A stretch of 64,000 bases of DNA. It comes from Rhodohalobacter sp. 614A (GTDB taxonomy: Bacteria; Bacteroidota; Rhodothermia; Balneolales; Balneolaceae). The notes beneath the pieces were generated by a model. The model saw nothing but the letters and a program-made list of their open reading frames with translations, was not told where the DNA came from and ran no database searches. Below are positions 14,745-23,913 of the stretch, in pieces. The translations under genes and the position numbers were made by a program. The stretch covers positions 2,018,273 to 2,082,272 of the forward strand of contig NZ_JAKEDS010000001.1 in NCBI RefSeq assembly GCF_021462415.1. The letters are read 5' to 3'. The first letter of the stretch is position 1; each line of letters starts with the position of its first letter.

Positions 14745-16325
14745 TTAACCACTGGTTTTGGGATATTCAAAATGTTGTTCGTTAACGCGGCTGTGAATTT
14801 TACCTACAACACTGCGGGCCGATTCAAATGCGCCTGCCATCCAGGCGTTAAGGTATGTCATATGTTCTCCCGCAAAATAGACGTTCCGTTCCGGTTCTTG
14901 CAGAACCTTGTAGATGGTTTCGCGGGTCTGGGAATTGTATTCTGCCCAACCGCCCAGGTTGAATTTTGTTTTGTGCCAGCTTACCGAAAAAGAGCTTTCA
15001 AATTCATCGCTGTATTGGGGATGAATCATACGGCCTTTTTCAAGTGCAAATTGTTCGCGTTCGGGGTACGAGAGGCGTCCGATACGATCGGCGCTGTCAC
15101 CAAAATGATAGCTGCCAATCAGAATTCCTTTTTTTGATTGATAATCATTTGAGGGATAAAAAATTTGGGTCAGATCGTTATTGGTTCGGGTGATTCCGCC
15201 ATAAATTCCTTCATCTTCTTCCCAAAAGCGCCGTTTGAATTGAAGGCCTATTTTACCTGTAGTGTTGTAGGAAGAATAATCGATGGCCCGCGTCACATTC
15301 CCGGAAAAATTATGATCCAGGTACGTCAGGACTGATAAGGGAATTGTGCAGATACAGAAATCTGCTTCGATCTGAGATTCGCCTTCAGGTTTGGAATACG
15401 TTACCGTAACTCCATCCTCACTATTCTTGATAGATGAAACTTCTGCCCCAAGATGAATATCAGCATGAACCTGTTCACCCAGTGCCTGAGCAATCCGATC
15501 CATACCGCCAACCGCCTGGAACATTGTCATTTGGAGCTCCAATGTATATTCGGCAACATTGTAAAAATCGGGCTCCATCAACCCGGAAGAAAGATATTCG
15601 CTCAATCTATAAGCTTCAGAAACTTCACCGGGCTCTGTTCCGGGCGATGTTTTATATCCCCGGCGGGCAGATGCTTTGTACAGTTTGTCAACGTCCAATC
15701 CTCCCTCAGCCCGCAGGTATTGAATGAATTTTTCCACGTCTTGGGGTGACATACTTAAATTCAGCGCTTGCTGATCCACAGCTTTGGCAAGGAGTTCTGC
15801 CATATGTCCGCGTACATCATTATGGATTTCGCGGGCACGAATTTTTTGGTTGGAAAGCGGGCCTTCTCCTTCACTGAAAAAGTATGCCGCTTCGTTGATG
15901 TTATTATAGATTTCCAGCGGAACATTCAGTGTTTTGCAATAATGGAGCGTCAAATCATGGTGATGCGGAATACGGCTTGGGCCGGCATTGAAATAGAGGC
16001 CGTCATCAAAAGAAGCTGTGTGCGAACCCAAATCCGTTTCTTCATTGGAACTTCCATTTCGAACGCTCCAACATCTTCCGCCGATTCGGTTACGCGCTTC
16101 CAGGATTGTGCAATGATATCCCAGCTTTTGAAGTTCGTAAGCGGCTGTTAATCCCGTTAGTCCCGCGCCAAGAATGAGAACATGTTTGGCATCATGGGTT
16201 TCGGATAAATCAAACCTGTGGACGGGCGCTGCTTTTAAAAGATCTAAAGCCAGAAGTGAAGTATAGGCACCGCCAAGAAGGGTACCGCTTTTGATAATAA
16301 ACTCTTTTCGGGAAAGACTGCGCAA
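14745..16325 (-). CDS. Exported FAD-dependent amine oxidase (flavin monoamine oxidase family)
   Basis: This 526-residue flavoprotein starts with a Tat-like leader (SRKEFIIKSGTLLGGAYTSLLAL). Next is the Rossmann FAD motif HVLILGAGLTGLTAAYELQKLG, the acidic end TILEARNRIGGRCWSVR, and a C-terminal FAD-binding block NVYFAGEHMTYLNAWMAGAFESA. These define the monoamine/L-amino acid oxidase family, which converts amines to imines and releases peroxide. The start is a TTG at 16325, because an in-frame TAA lies three codons upstream and no ATG precedes the leader. It heads the operon with the aminotransferase and Hint protein. Substrate unknown; an aminotransferase next door suggests an amino acid. 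Confidence 0.88.
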   Translation of the reverse strand: MRSLSRKEFIIKSGTLLGGAYTSLLALDLLKAAPVHRFDLSETHDAKHVLILGAGLTGLTAAYELQKLGYHCTILEARNRIGGRCWSVRNGSSNEETDLGSHTASFDDGLYFNAGPSRIPHHHDLTLHYCKTLNVPLEIYNNINEAAYFFSEGEGPLSNQKIRAREIHNDVRGHMAELLAKAVDQQALNLSMSPQDVEKFIQYLRAEGGLDVDKLYKASARRGYKTSPGTEPGEVSEAYRLSEYLSSGLMEPDFYNVAEYTLELQMTMFQAVGGMDRIAQALGEQVHADIHLGAEVSSIKNSEDGVTVTYSKPEGESQIEADFCICTIPLSVLTYLDHNFSGNVTRAIDYSSYNTTGKIGLQFKRRFWEEDEGIYGGITRTNNDLTQIFYPSNDYQSKKGILIGSYHFGDSADRIGRLSYPEREQFALEKGRMIHPQYSDEFESSFSVSWHKTKFNLGGWAEYNSQTRETIYKVLQEPERNVYFAGEHMTYLNAWMAGAFESARSVVGKIHSRVNEQHFEYPKTSG

Positions 16326-16464
16326 GAGGTATTAAAATTTGATTAATAATAATTAAGCAATTATGGTATTGCATATAATTATTTAATGCAATTTTATTAT
16401 TGATCAAAATAAAATTAAATACAAAAAGAAGGGCGTTATCTTATTTGAAAAATCGAATCAATTT

Positions 16465-17613
16465 TCACGAAATTTTTTTCAATAAAATCTGATCGATTTT
16501 AAAACAATTTGCTGAATCAATCAGGTTGCCGCAGACATCACAATTGGCGTTTTTTTGTTCTTCCCAACCGGGGAAATCCAGAACGGTGATGTGATAATGT
16601 TTTCCGCAATTAGTGCATTCCCTTTCGTATTCATCTTCAGAGGCGGGTATGTCGTTATATTCGCGTACAATTTCAATCAACTCTTCATTGGGTTGAATGG
16701 AGGCATAGTCGAGCGTAACAAGGTTGCAGCCATCAGAAAAGATGGACACCGGTCCGTCCATGGAAACTGTTACAATGATGGCTTGTGGATAGTCGTAGCT
16801 GAAACGCCGTGCAGATGTATGGCGGGTTCCGGCGTACGCTTCAATCATTTTTTTGCTGGCCTCGCTGTATGACAGATGGGTTTGGCCGCCTAAAATTCTG
16901 TTTTCATGGTTGATAATGACGGCACCGTCGTTATATGTAATGTACTGTTTCAGCATCTGTTGGTGACTCGGGGTATTAAAGTCGAGGTTAAAGGTATCTT
17001 TAATGGGAGACGCTGTCTGTTGATATTTTGAATCCAGCCAATACACAATCGTTGCCCCAATTCCCCGAAGTGAAAGTTCGTAATAGGCAAACCTCAGTAT
17101 TTTTGAGAAATTTTCGGTATCGAGATCCGGGAAATGCATCTCGATTTTTTTGAGCGCAGTATTCAGTTCGCCAAGAGTGCGCCATAAACGGTGTTCACAA
17201 ATATGAATCTTTCCCTGATGGTAAATGGACAGGCGTTTATCGGACCGAATCAGAACCGCCTCGTGGTCGGATTTACAAAAGCTTAAAATTTCAGAATCGA
17301 GAAGAGCGTGATCAAACGCAGCCGTATAGATGGTATCTCTGCCCTGGATACTGAGTCCAAAAGTTACTTCTCCGTCGCAAAAGGTAGGTGTATATTCATC
17401 AATAATTTCTGTGGTTTCTTCGGGGAATTCATCCATAAAGAACATTCCCCATTTTGGCATTTGCTCTTCATGTGGTTTGGCAAACATGGCAGAAGCAAGA
17501 TAGTTTTTGAATTCAGGAAATTTTTCAAGGATTTCACCGATATAGATTCGGTTTATCTCCAATTCCTTATCCAAAAGTTCAATCTCCTTCGAATATGCCT
17601 TCTTAAACATCAT
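16465..17613 (-). CDS. Diadenylate cyclase-like protein (DisA_N domain) with C-terminal zinc ribbon
   Basis: This 382-residue protein has an N-terminal region (1-220) of unknown fold, then a DAC domain at about 222-300 with the catalytic DGA (229-231, in YNDGAVIINHENRILGG) and the second motif GTRHTSARRFSYDYPQAI (262-), where the usual Arg-His-Arg reads Arg-His-Thr. Cys333, Cys336, Cys358 and Cys361 form a probable zinc ribbon at the C-terminus. DAC domains join two ATP to make c-di-AMP, a signal for osmotic and potassium balance. The motif change leaves activity uncertain. It is divergent from the outer-membrane protein at 17847 across a region with a long inverted repeat. Confidence 0.75.
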   Translation of the reverse strand: MMFKKAYSKEIELLDKELEINRIYIGEILEKFPEFKNYLASAMFAKPHEEQMPKWGMFFMDEFPEETTEIIDEYTPTFCDGEVTFGLSIQGRDTIYTAAFDHALLDSEILSFCKSDHEAVLIRSDKRLSIYHQGKIHICEHRLWRTLGELNTALKKIEMHFPDLDTENFSKILRFAYYELSLRGIGATIVYWLDSKYQQTASPIKDTFNLDFNTPSHQQMLKQYITYNDGAVIINHENRILGGQTHLSYSEASKKMIEAYAGTRHTSARRFSYDYPQAIIVTVSMDGPVSIFSDGCNLVTLDYASIQPNEELIEIVREYNDIPASEDEYERECTNCGKHYHITVLDFPGWEEQKNANCDVCGNLIDSANCFKIDQILLKKIS

Positions 17614-17730
17614 AGTTGAGGAGTCTAATTACCTTGATTTTTTACCCCGAAAAGCGCTGTTGAAACTCATTTAAAGCCAGTTAAAATTTTAGCGAAAAAA
17701 CTATTTGCAAGCAACTTTCAATCATATGTG

Positions 17731-17778
17731 CACTTTTTTGGCTTTAATGAGCTCATAAAGGCCGAAACAAAAAAAGTG
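17731..17778. promoter_or_regulatory. Long imperfect inverted repeat between divergent genes
   Basis: Outer arms CACTTTTTT (17731-17739) and AAAAAAAGTG (17769-17778) enclose GGCTTTA...TAAAGGCC around a perfect ATGAGCTCAT palindrome. It lies between the start of the cyclase gene (17613, minus) and the OMP gene (17847, plus), so it is more likely an operator or leader structure than a terminator. Confidence 0.45.
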
Positions 17779-17846
17779 GGAACATATCCACATTCACCGT
17801 GCTTTAAGTAGTGTGAAGTTGAAATAATCAAGAAAACAGAAATATC

Positions 17847-18440
17847 ATGAAGAAATCATTATTACTTCTGACGTTTTTAATGGGAGCACTTACAGTAGCA
17901 GCAAGTGCTCAGAGCGCATCAGATCGCGCAGCAATTAAGGATGCATTTGGTATAGGTCCTCGCTTAGGATACTATAAAGCAACAGATGCTGACGAAGGTA
18001 ATTTTTATGGAGGATTGCAGGCACGGCTCAGATTGGGCGCAGTGGTGGGTCTTGAAGGAGCTGTGGATTATCGTGCAGGGCAGGAATATGGTTTTGGTGA
18101 CTATACCGTAAAAACCAGTTCTATTCCTGTAACGGCATCACTGATGCTTTTTGCACCAATCAGCAACAGTTTTTCACCTTATGGATTAGCCGGTATTGGC
18201 GCGTATTACACCAAATACGACTATGAAGGGGCCTTAGCAGAATTTGCAGAGGATGATGACAGCAGTTTTAATATGGGTTATCATCTTGGGTTTGGAGCTG
18301 AATTTCCATTCAACGAAAAAGTTGCCCTGAATGTGGACTACAGGTACATCTTTTTAAACCCTGATGATAATGAGGAATCATTCGAAGACGCAGATCTGAA
18401 TTCAAATGCATTTACTGCCGGACTGATGTTTTATTTCTAA
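17847..18440 (+). CDS. Outer membrane beta-barrel protein (porin/OmpA-like transmembrane domain)
   Basis: This 197-residue protein has a clean signal peptide (KKSLLLLTFLMGALTVAASAQ). The mature part alternates amphipathic strands with acidic turns, including IGPRLGYYKATDADEGNFYGGLQARLRLG, SNSFSPYGLAGIGAYYTKYDY and VALNVDYRYIFLNP, and ends in a terminal aromatic (LMFYF) as outer-membrane barrels do. It fits the 8-stranded OmpA/OmpW-like group. Asp/Glu clusters (EDDDSS, DDNEES) suggest cation-binding loops. A terminator follows directly at 18468-18504. Confidence 0.85.
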   Translation: MKKSLLLLTFLMGALTVAASAQSASDRAAIKDAFGIGPRLGYYKATDADEGNFYGGLQARLRLGAVVGLEGAVDYRAGQEYGFGDYTVKTSSIPVTASLMLFAPISNSFSPYGLAGIGAYYTKYDYEGALAEFAEDDDSSFNMGYHLGFGAEFPFNEKVALNVDYRYIFLNPDDNEESFEDADLNSNAFTAGLMFYF

Positions 18441-18467
18441 CGAGAGAATATCAGAAGTGAGCAAAAG

Positions 18468-18504
18468 AGCCTGTTGCTTCTTAATGGAGTAGCAGGCTTT
18501 TTTT
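18468..18504 (+). terminator. Rho-independent terminator after the OMP gene
   Basis: The stem AGCCTGTTGCT (18468-18478) pairs with AGTAGCAGGCT (18488-18498), allowing two G-U pairs. A run of seven T ends the element (18498-18504). It also sits beyond the end of the convergent kinase gene. Confidence 0.85.
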
Positions 18505-18551
18505 ATGGAAAAAATAAAATGTGGTCTTTTTATAGAGGTTGCCCACGCCGC

Positions 18552-20312
18552 TTACGTGGAATGGCCTGATGGCTTGCTTTCAATTTTTTTAAACTGAAAA
18601 CGGGCAGCGGTTCCTCTATCATTCTTAATTTCGAATGTACCTTCCACCTGTCTGATAAGGGTTCGTACAATGGTGAGGCCAAGCGATGTCCCATCTTCTC
18701 TTAGAAAAACGTCGGGAATTCCTATTCCGTTATCACGCACGGCAAACTCTATATCTCCATTTTTTTGATGGACAGAAATATCAATCAAACCGGTTTCCTG
18801 ATTTTTAAAAGCGTGTTTGTAAGAGTTGGAAATCAACTCATTCAGAATCAAGGCACAGGGAACGGCCTGGGTCACGTTAATTGCAAAAGAATCAGAAGAA
18901 ATTGTCACGTCTATGTTTTTCTCAGGGTCCAGGCTATTTTGGATTAAATTTACAAGGTTTCCGATGTATTCATCCATAGGGATGGAAGACAAATCAGATG
19001 AACTATAGAGCAATTCGTGAATCAGAGTCATTGTCTTAATCCGCCGTTCACTTTCCCCTAACAGGTTTTCAATTTCGGGATTATCGGTGGAGACTCTTTG
19101 CATGTAAAGAAGTCCTGATGTTACTGCCAGGTTATTTTTCACACGGTGATGAACTTCCTGAAGCAGGATGGTTTTTTCTTCGATGGATTTCTCCAGTTCA
19201 TTTTCATACTTGATATAATCCGTGATATCTAATCCTACTGTTTGAGATGCTTCACGCCCAAAATACCGGATGGGGACAGATTCTATCTGTACAAAGCGTT
19301 CAATTTTATCGAGGCCATATACTTTGCGAATTGCCGGTGTGTTAATTCCGTTTCTTTTATTGGGTTTATCTGTTTTTCTTTTTATCTGAGATTCACTTTG
19401 AAGGAAAAAATCATAGGCAGATTTTCCGATGAGTTCTTCGGGTGTGGAGGCTCCCATCATTTGAGCACCCGCAGGATTAATAAACTGAATTTCACCGTCT
19501 ATGTGAATCATAACCAAATTCGGATCCTGTTCAACAAGCCCTTCCCATCGTTTTTGATTTTCCTCAGCTTTTTCGCGTGCCTCCCGTTCTTTATTAATTT
19601 GCTCCTGGAGGCGCTGGGTCATCAGGTTAAAATTCTCCGCCAACCGTTTGTGTTCGTCATTGCCTTGTAGTTCAACCCGTAAGTCAAGATTACCTTTGGC
19701 AATTTGTTGAGTTCCTTCCAGAAGTTCTTTCAGAGAATTTTTGATACGGGTTCTTAGCTGGTACAAAAGATATCCGAGAAGCGTCACCACCGGAATCATA
19801 ATCATCAGGAAGTTGATTTGCTGGCTGACCTGTATTTCCCGTATCGTTTCTCTGCGGTTCGATGCAATATTATGGGAGATAGTCAGCAGCATTTGTATAT
19901 CGGATCGTATTCGCGACTCTGCCCGCTCAAGGAGCCGGTACCGGTCAATGATATCCGGATAGGCCTCGGGATTTTGCCTGATTTTTTCAATCAGCTGAAA
20001 TGCACTTTGGATTGAAGACAAAGAATTGGAAATAACATTGGTTTCGGAGAGATCTTCAATGTTTTTTTCGTAATAGGTCAACCGGTTAAAAAGAATATTC
20101 CAACTGTCCAGATGGCGTTGTTCCCTGTACTCAAGGTAGTTATCAATAACCAGGTTTAGTTCTGATACCGTTTTTGTAAAATCGCTGATCTGGTCAATTT
20201 GCTCAAAATGCTGGTCGACCTGGAATGTGGAATACCACAAGTAAAGATAAAGGCCAATAACGGAACCTACCGATAGAATTGTTACGATATTCAGGCGTGA
20301 TTTAATCGTCAT
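18552..20312 (-). CDS. Membrane sensor histidine kinase (HAMP-PAS-HisKA_2)
   Basis: This 586-residue kinase has a first helix at 8-27, a mostly helical periplasmic domain to about 168 (four-helix-bundle style), and a second helix at 170-187. A HAMP linker follows (about 188-245), then a PAS domain around 255-365 (LVMIHIDGEIQFINPAGAQMMG). The HisKA_2 region is EKTILLQEVHHRVKNNLAVTSGLL; the ATPase domain has LILNELISNSYKHAF, VRDNGIGI and LGLTIVRTLIRQVEG. Its ATG overlaps the TGA of the binding-protein gene (ATGA), so the two proteins are made together and the lipoprotein probably reports ligand to this sensor. No regulator gene is adjacent. Confidence 0.93.
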   Translation of the reverse strand: MTIKSRLNIVTILSVGSVIGLYLYLWYSTFQVDQHFEQIDQISDFTKTVSELNLVIDNYLEYREQRHLDSWNILFNRLTYYEKNIEDLSETNVISNSLSSIQSAFQLIEKIRQNPEAYPDIIDRYRLLERAESRIRSDIQMLLTISHNIASNRRETIREIQVSQQINFLMIMIPVVTLLGYLLYQLRTRIKNSLKELLEGTQQIAKGNLDLRVELQGNDEHKRLAENFNLMTQRLQEQINKEREAREKAEENQKRWEGLVEQDPNLVMIHIDGEIQFINPAGAQMMGASTPEELIGKSAYDFFLQSESQIKRKTDKPNKRNGINTPAIRKVYGLDKIERFVQIESVPIRYFGREASQTVGLDITDYIKYENELEKSIEEKTILLQEVHHRVKNNLAVTSGLLYMQRVSTDNPEIENLLGESERRIKTMTLIHELLYSSSDLSSIPMDEYIGNLVNLIQNSLDPEKNIDVTISSDSFAINVTQAVPCALILNELISNSYKHAFKNQETGLIDISVHQKNGDIEFAVRDNGIGIPDVFLREDGTSLGLTIVRTLIRQVEGTFEIKNDRGTAARFQFKKIESKPSGHST

Positions 20313-21352
20313 CTTACCACTGTGATTCCGCGAGGGTGAACGTCCTGCATGGGTCTGAAATTCACAAATTGTTGCATGTCTTCGATGGTTCTATCAGCAT
20401 AATTATTACGAATCATCCATCGGCCCTGGTCTTCAAGTAAAGTGAGCATTCGTTCACTGAGTGATAGTTCAAAATCAATTTCACTCCAAAGAGATTTGAC
20501 TACTTCTACAGGAGTTCCGGTCCGTTGTGCCAAAAGTTCCTGCGTATAGTCGGGATTCCTTTTGATATAATCCTGCGCTGCCTTAATGGATCGCAGATAT
20601 GAGCGTAATACTTCGGGGTGAGATTCGGCATACGAAGCGTGTGTTGTTGAAAGCCATAAAGTGGAATACGTCAGATCTGTTTTAAGATATGTTGCATTTT
20701 CCCCCAGCTCATTTTGAGCAAATGAAGCATAAGGTTCCCAAAGTACGGCCACATCAATTTCTCCATTTTTAATGGCTTCCACCTGCTCTTTCGGATCCAT
20801 GTTAATCGTCTCAAATTCATCATTAGAGATCTGGTGTTCCAGCAGGAAAGAGTCAAGGAAGTAATCGAGTTGTGTGCCTTCAAGCAAGGCTACCTTTTTG
20901 CCGACCATATCAACAGGTTCGGAGATTCCATGGTCTTTTCTTGCAATGATTTTCTGAATCTTATTGGAGTAGACCATATCAGCAAAAATTTGAAAAGAAG
21001 GGGCAGATTCTCCCGAATAATAACTTGTGTCTAAAAGCGAATAGAGAACTTCTGTTTCTGCTACATGAGCTATTTGAACAGTACCATCAAAAAGATCTTT
21101 CAGCGAAACTTTTCCCGAGGGATTGGATTTTAAAGTAACGTCTAATCCATTTTTTTGGAAAAAACCTCTATCCAAAGCAACATACGTAGCGGCCTCCCCC
21201 TGATAGGTAGAAGTGATGCCAATCTGAAGCGGTGTTAATTCCTGTGTATTGTCAACATTTGGTTGAGCACATCCAGTAAGTATCAACCAAAAGAAGACGG
21301 AAAGGAGCCCTCCCCAAAACTGGCAATGATATTTGCTTCGTACGTCTTTCAT
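20309..21352 (-). CDS. Periplasmic ligand-binding lipoprotein (NMT1/SsuA-like), coupled to histidine kinase
   Basis: This 347-residue protein carries a lipoprotein signal (FFWLILTGC; lipobox LTGC). The mature part is an ABC-type solute-binding fold: LQIGITSTYQGEAATYVALDRGFFQKNGLDVTLK, then the hinge AVLWEPYASFAQNELG and the helix SYLRSIKAAQDYIKRNPDY. This is the NMT1/THI5/SsuA-like group that binds thiamine precursors, sulfonates or nitrate-type ligands. No permease or ATPase gene is nearby. The downstream kinase overlaps by 4 nt, suggesting a sensory rather than a transport role. ATG 21352 is preferred over an upstream TTG (21376). Confidence 0.88.
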   Translation of the reverse strand: MKDVRSKYHCQFWGGLLSVFFWLILTGCAQPNVDNTQELTPLQIGITSTYQGEAATYVALDRGFFQKNGLDVTLKSNPSGKVSLKDLFDGTVQIAHVAETEVLYSLLDTSYYSGESAPSFQIFADMVYSNKIQKIIARKDHGISEPVDMVGKKVALLEGTQLDYFLDSFLLEHQISNDEFETINMDPKEQVEAIKNGEIDVAVLWEPYASFAQNELGENATYLKTDLTYSTLWLSTTHASYAESHPEVLRSYLRSIKAAQDYIKRNPDYTQELLAQRTGTPVEVVKSLWSEIDFELSLSERMLTLLEDQGRWMIRNNYADRTIEDMQQFVNFRPMQDVHPRGITVVR

Positions 21353-21376
21353 TAAAGGGGAGAGAATAATTTTCAA

Positions 21377-21713
21377 AGTACCCTCAGCGATAATTCAATG
21401 CCAATACAATCAATTCTAAAGAATTATTATAATAATTTAATACTGTATGACTTGCAAATAGCTGAAATATTTGATTTTCAAAGAGTTAAGAGACTTTTCT
21501 AAAAAGAAATTTTGCCGTCTGTGTCGGCAAAATAGATGGCTGGTGATCCAAAAAAGAAATTACATCATTTACTAAGAAATGACTGAATTGAGCTTCACTG
21601 AAAAATAGGAGTACCTGAAACTAATTGCCAGTTATCGCGACTCTTTCAATAAATTCTGAAATATTTTTCAATTTGTAATTGACTGTACGTATAGATTGGT
21701 CTGGCGACGCGAT
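21377..21713. terminator. 337-nt intergenic region containing a minus-strand terminator hairpin
   Basis: On the minus strand ATTTTGCCG (21533-21525), loop ACACAGA, CGGCAAAAT (21517-21509) are followed by TTCTTTTT (21508-21501), a rho-independent terminator that would end the acyltransferase transcript. The rest shows no ORF or repeat that I can support. Confidence 0.6.
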
Positions 21714-22859
21714 TCAAATTTTTACCTTTACTCCGAAAAGGGGACGAAGAATGGCAGATCTTCGGATCAAAAATTCGTAAATAAGCCAACTGATACCAAA
21801 GGTTCCGATCACCATTAACGCGAATTTTGGAGCCAATCCCCAATTAAGATCCATCAGGTAAAAACCAATAATAACCGTTATGGTTTGATGCAGAATATAA
21901 AAAGGATAAACGGCCTGGTTGCAGTATTGAACCGCATAACTTTTACGATTTAAATAAACCGCAGCATATCCAAAAAGAGTAAGAATCCACGACCAGAGAT
22001 TGACCACTTTAAAAGCTGCCTCTGTAAAGTGAACAGGTGTGGAATCTTCGAATATCATCCGAATTCCAATCATACAGCCAAATGAAATGATGCCAATCCA
22101 AAGCGTTTTGTATTTGATCTGATCAACCGCGATCCAGAATTCCTGCTTCACACTGATCAACAGAAAACCATAGAGGAAAAGTGTAAGGCTGCTTATGAAA
22201 TTAAACCAATCCCATACCAGGTTATGAGTAATCGGGAAGAACGGTTCCATAAGAGATTCAAAGAGATAAAGAGGAATTATAAAAAGGTAAAGGCTGAAAG
22301 GATTTTTAAGCAGCAACTTTCTCAATCCATTTAAAAAAATGTTTTCGGGATGATTACGAAAGTAAAGAAAAACCGGCGCAAGAATTATTGAGTATACCAG
22401 CAGATAAGGCAGAAACCACAAATGATGCCAGCTAAAATTTCCTTCAGGATAAATTCCTGTATAAGCCGGACCCATTAAATAATCAAAAAAGGAAGCTGTA
22501 AATGAACCGTAAGCAAGGCGTTCTACATAAACCTGGGGCGGTACAATAACCAGCATGCCAAAGAGCAGTGGAATAAGCAGACGAATATGGCGCTCTTTTA
22601 TAAATTGCCAGCCGGATCGGTAGGAGAGGGCAAAGGCTGTTCCCATCCCGGAGATGACGAAAAGTATTGGCAGTCTCCACTGGTTGACAAAGAGCATCGG
22701 CCAGCGAAGCCACTCGTAAATTTCGTTGTTTTTGATATGCCATCCCCAGGGCACAAAAAACATTCCGACGTGGTACAAGATTAAAAGTGCAAAGACAATG
22801 ACGCGAAGCCAGTCAAGATCGTATCGGCGGATTTTTTTAGGTTGATTAGAGGTTTCCAT
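21714..22859 (-). CDS. Acyltransferase family 3 membrane protein (glucan C-like)
   Basis: This 381-residue protein has about ten membrane helices. The start RRYDLDWLRVIVFALLILYHVGMFFVPWGW contains the conserved Asp-Arg and His of the acyltransferase 3 (OafA/MdoC-like) family, and PILFVISGMGTAFAL and HIRLLIPLLFGMLVIVP are also typical. Members move an acyl group, often acetyl or succinyl, to periplasmic glycans. It stands alone, upstream of a terminator hairpin and downstream of the LytTR gene on the same strand. The acceptor is not known. Confidence 0.87.
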   Translation of the reverse strand: METSNQPKKIRRYDLDWLRVIVFALLILYHVGMFFVPWGWHIKNNEIYEWLRWPMLFVNQWRLPILFVISGMGTAFALSYRSGWQFIKERHIRLLIPLLFGMLVIVPPQVYVERLAYGSFTASFFDYLMGPAYTGIYPEGNFSWHHLWFLPYLLVYSIILAPVFLYFRNHPENIFLNGLRKLLLKNPFSLYLFIIPLYLFESLMEPFFPITHNLVWDWFNFISSLTLFLYGFLLISVKQEFWIAVDQIKYKTLWIGIISFGCMIGIRMIFEDSTPVHFTEAAFKVVNLWSWILTLFGYAAVYLNRKSYAVQYCNQAVYPFYILHQTITVIIGFYLMDLNWGLAPKFALMVIGTFGISWLIYEFLIRRSAILRPLFGVKVKI

Positions 22860-22966
22860 GAATCATTTCAGATTTATTATTTCTGTTTGATTCGAATCTA
22901 CGTTGCCGAAATGGACAGGTTTAGGCGTTGTGATGAATGGCAAGCTTTTGTTACGAATAACAAAGA

Positions 22967-23809
22967 CTACCCAAAAACCCGGTCAAATAATTCAATTCGG
23001 CTGCGGGAAACCGGTACCTGGAAATCCAGGTTTTTGATGGAAAGTTGATACCCCTGGGCATTGCCGGACACTTTTTCTACCTGTTGAATATTGACCAAAT
23101 ATGCCCGGTGTGTCTTGATGATAAAAGCATAGGAAGACAATTGATCTTCAGCACTTTTTAGCGTCATCCTTTTAACTTTCTTTTGAGATTTCTCTCCGTT
23201 TTTAAGAAAAAACTCAAGATAGTTTCCGTCTGATTTGATACAAAGCAAATCGGCCGGCGGCAAGTCAAAGTGATCTGAAGTGAGTTGTGCCTCGATTTTA
23301 ATTGTATCAGGATCGGATTCAATTTCCATTTTAGGGACAGAGATCTGATTTGCTCTTTGCTGATTTCTCTTCGTAAGAAACTTCAGGTTGATTACCGAAA
23401 TAATAAAAAGAATGATCGTCCCAACGAGATATGTGTTTTTAATCTCTTCAATAAAATACCGTAGCGATACATTAAACGGATTATCATAAATCATTTCTCG
23501 TATGAAAAATTGCCCGCTTCCGATCAGCAAAAAAAGAATCATAAAAAAGGAGATCTCTTTATAGATTTTCCAGTCCTCTTCATTGATGAATTGAGAGGCA
23601 GCGAAAGAGAAAAGGATGTAAATGGTGGCAGCATTTGCTGAGTGAAGAAGGCTTATAATCCAGTAGCTGAAATAGTGTTCACTTCGAGCAACATTAAATG
23701 GTTCCAGCAAAAACTCGAAAAGAAATGCAAAAATAAGGATCAGGGCAGCGATGGTCAGCAGTTTTTTGCCCTGATGAAAAAATGGATATGGTTGTTTTAG
23801 AAAGAGCAT
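22967..23809 (-). CDS. LytTR family regulator with N-terminal membrane domain
   Basis: This 280-residue protein has four predicted membrane segments in residues 15-145 (TIAALILIFAFLFEFLLEP, SYWIISLLHSANAATIYILFS, FFMILFLLIGSGQFF, TIILFIISVINL). A C-terminal LytTR domain spans about 175-278 (LLCIKSDGNYLEFFLKNGE, MTLKSAEDQLSSYAFIIKTHRAYLVNIQQV, then VPVSRSRIELFDRVF). LytTR domains bind direct repeats in promoters; membrane-fused ones respond to envelope signals without phosphorylation. It is separated by 107 nt from the acyltransferase gene on the same strand, which may be its target. Confidence 0.92.
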   Translation of the reverse strand: MLFLKQPYPFFHQGKKLLTIAALILIFAFLFEFLLEPFNVARSEHYFSYWIISLLHSANAATIYILFSFAASQFINEEDWKIYKEISFFMILFLLIGSGQFFIREMIYDNPFNVSLRYFIEEIKNTYLVGTIILFIISVINLKFLTKRNQQRANQISVPKMEIESDPDTIKIEAQLTSDHFDLPPADLLCIKSDGNYLEFFLKNGEKSQKKVKRMTLKSAEDQLSSYAFIIKTHRAYLVNIQQVEKVSGNAQGYQLSIKNLDFQVPVSRSRIELFDRVFG

Positions 23810-23913
23810 GAGAATTTTGTATCGGGACCCTCAAAAAAGGTTGGTACGTAAACAAATGTTAGAAAAGAGTGCCGTTAACCGCAAGATTCTGAAACGTACA
23901 TTTACGGACAGGA

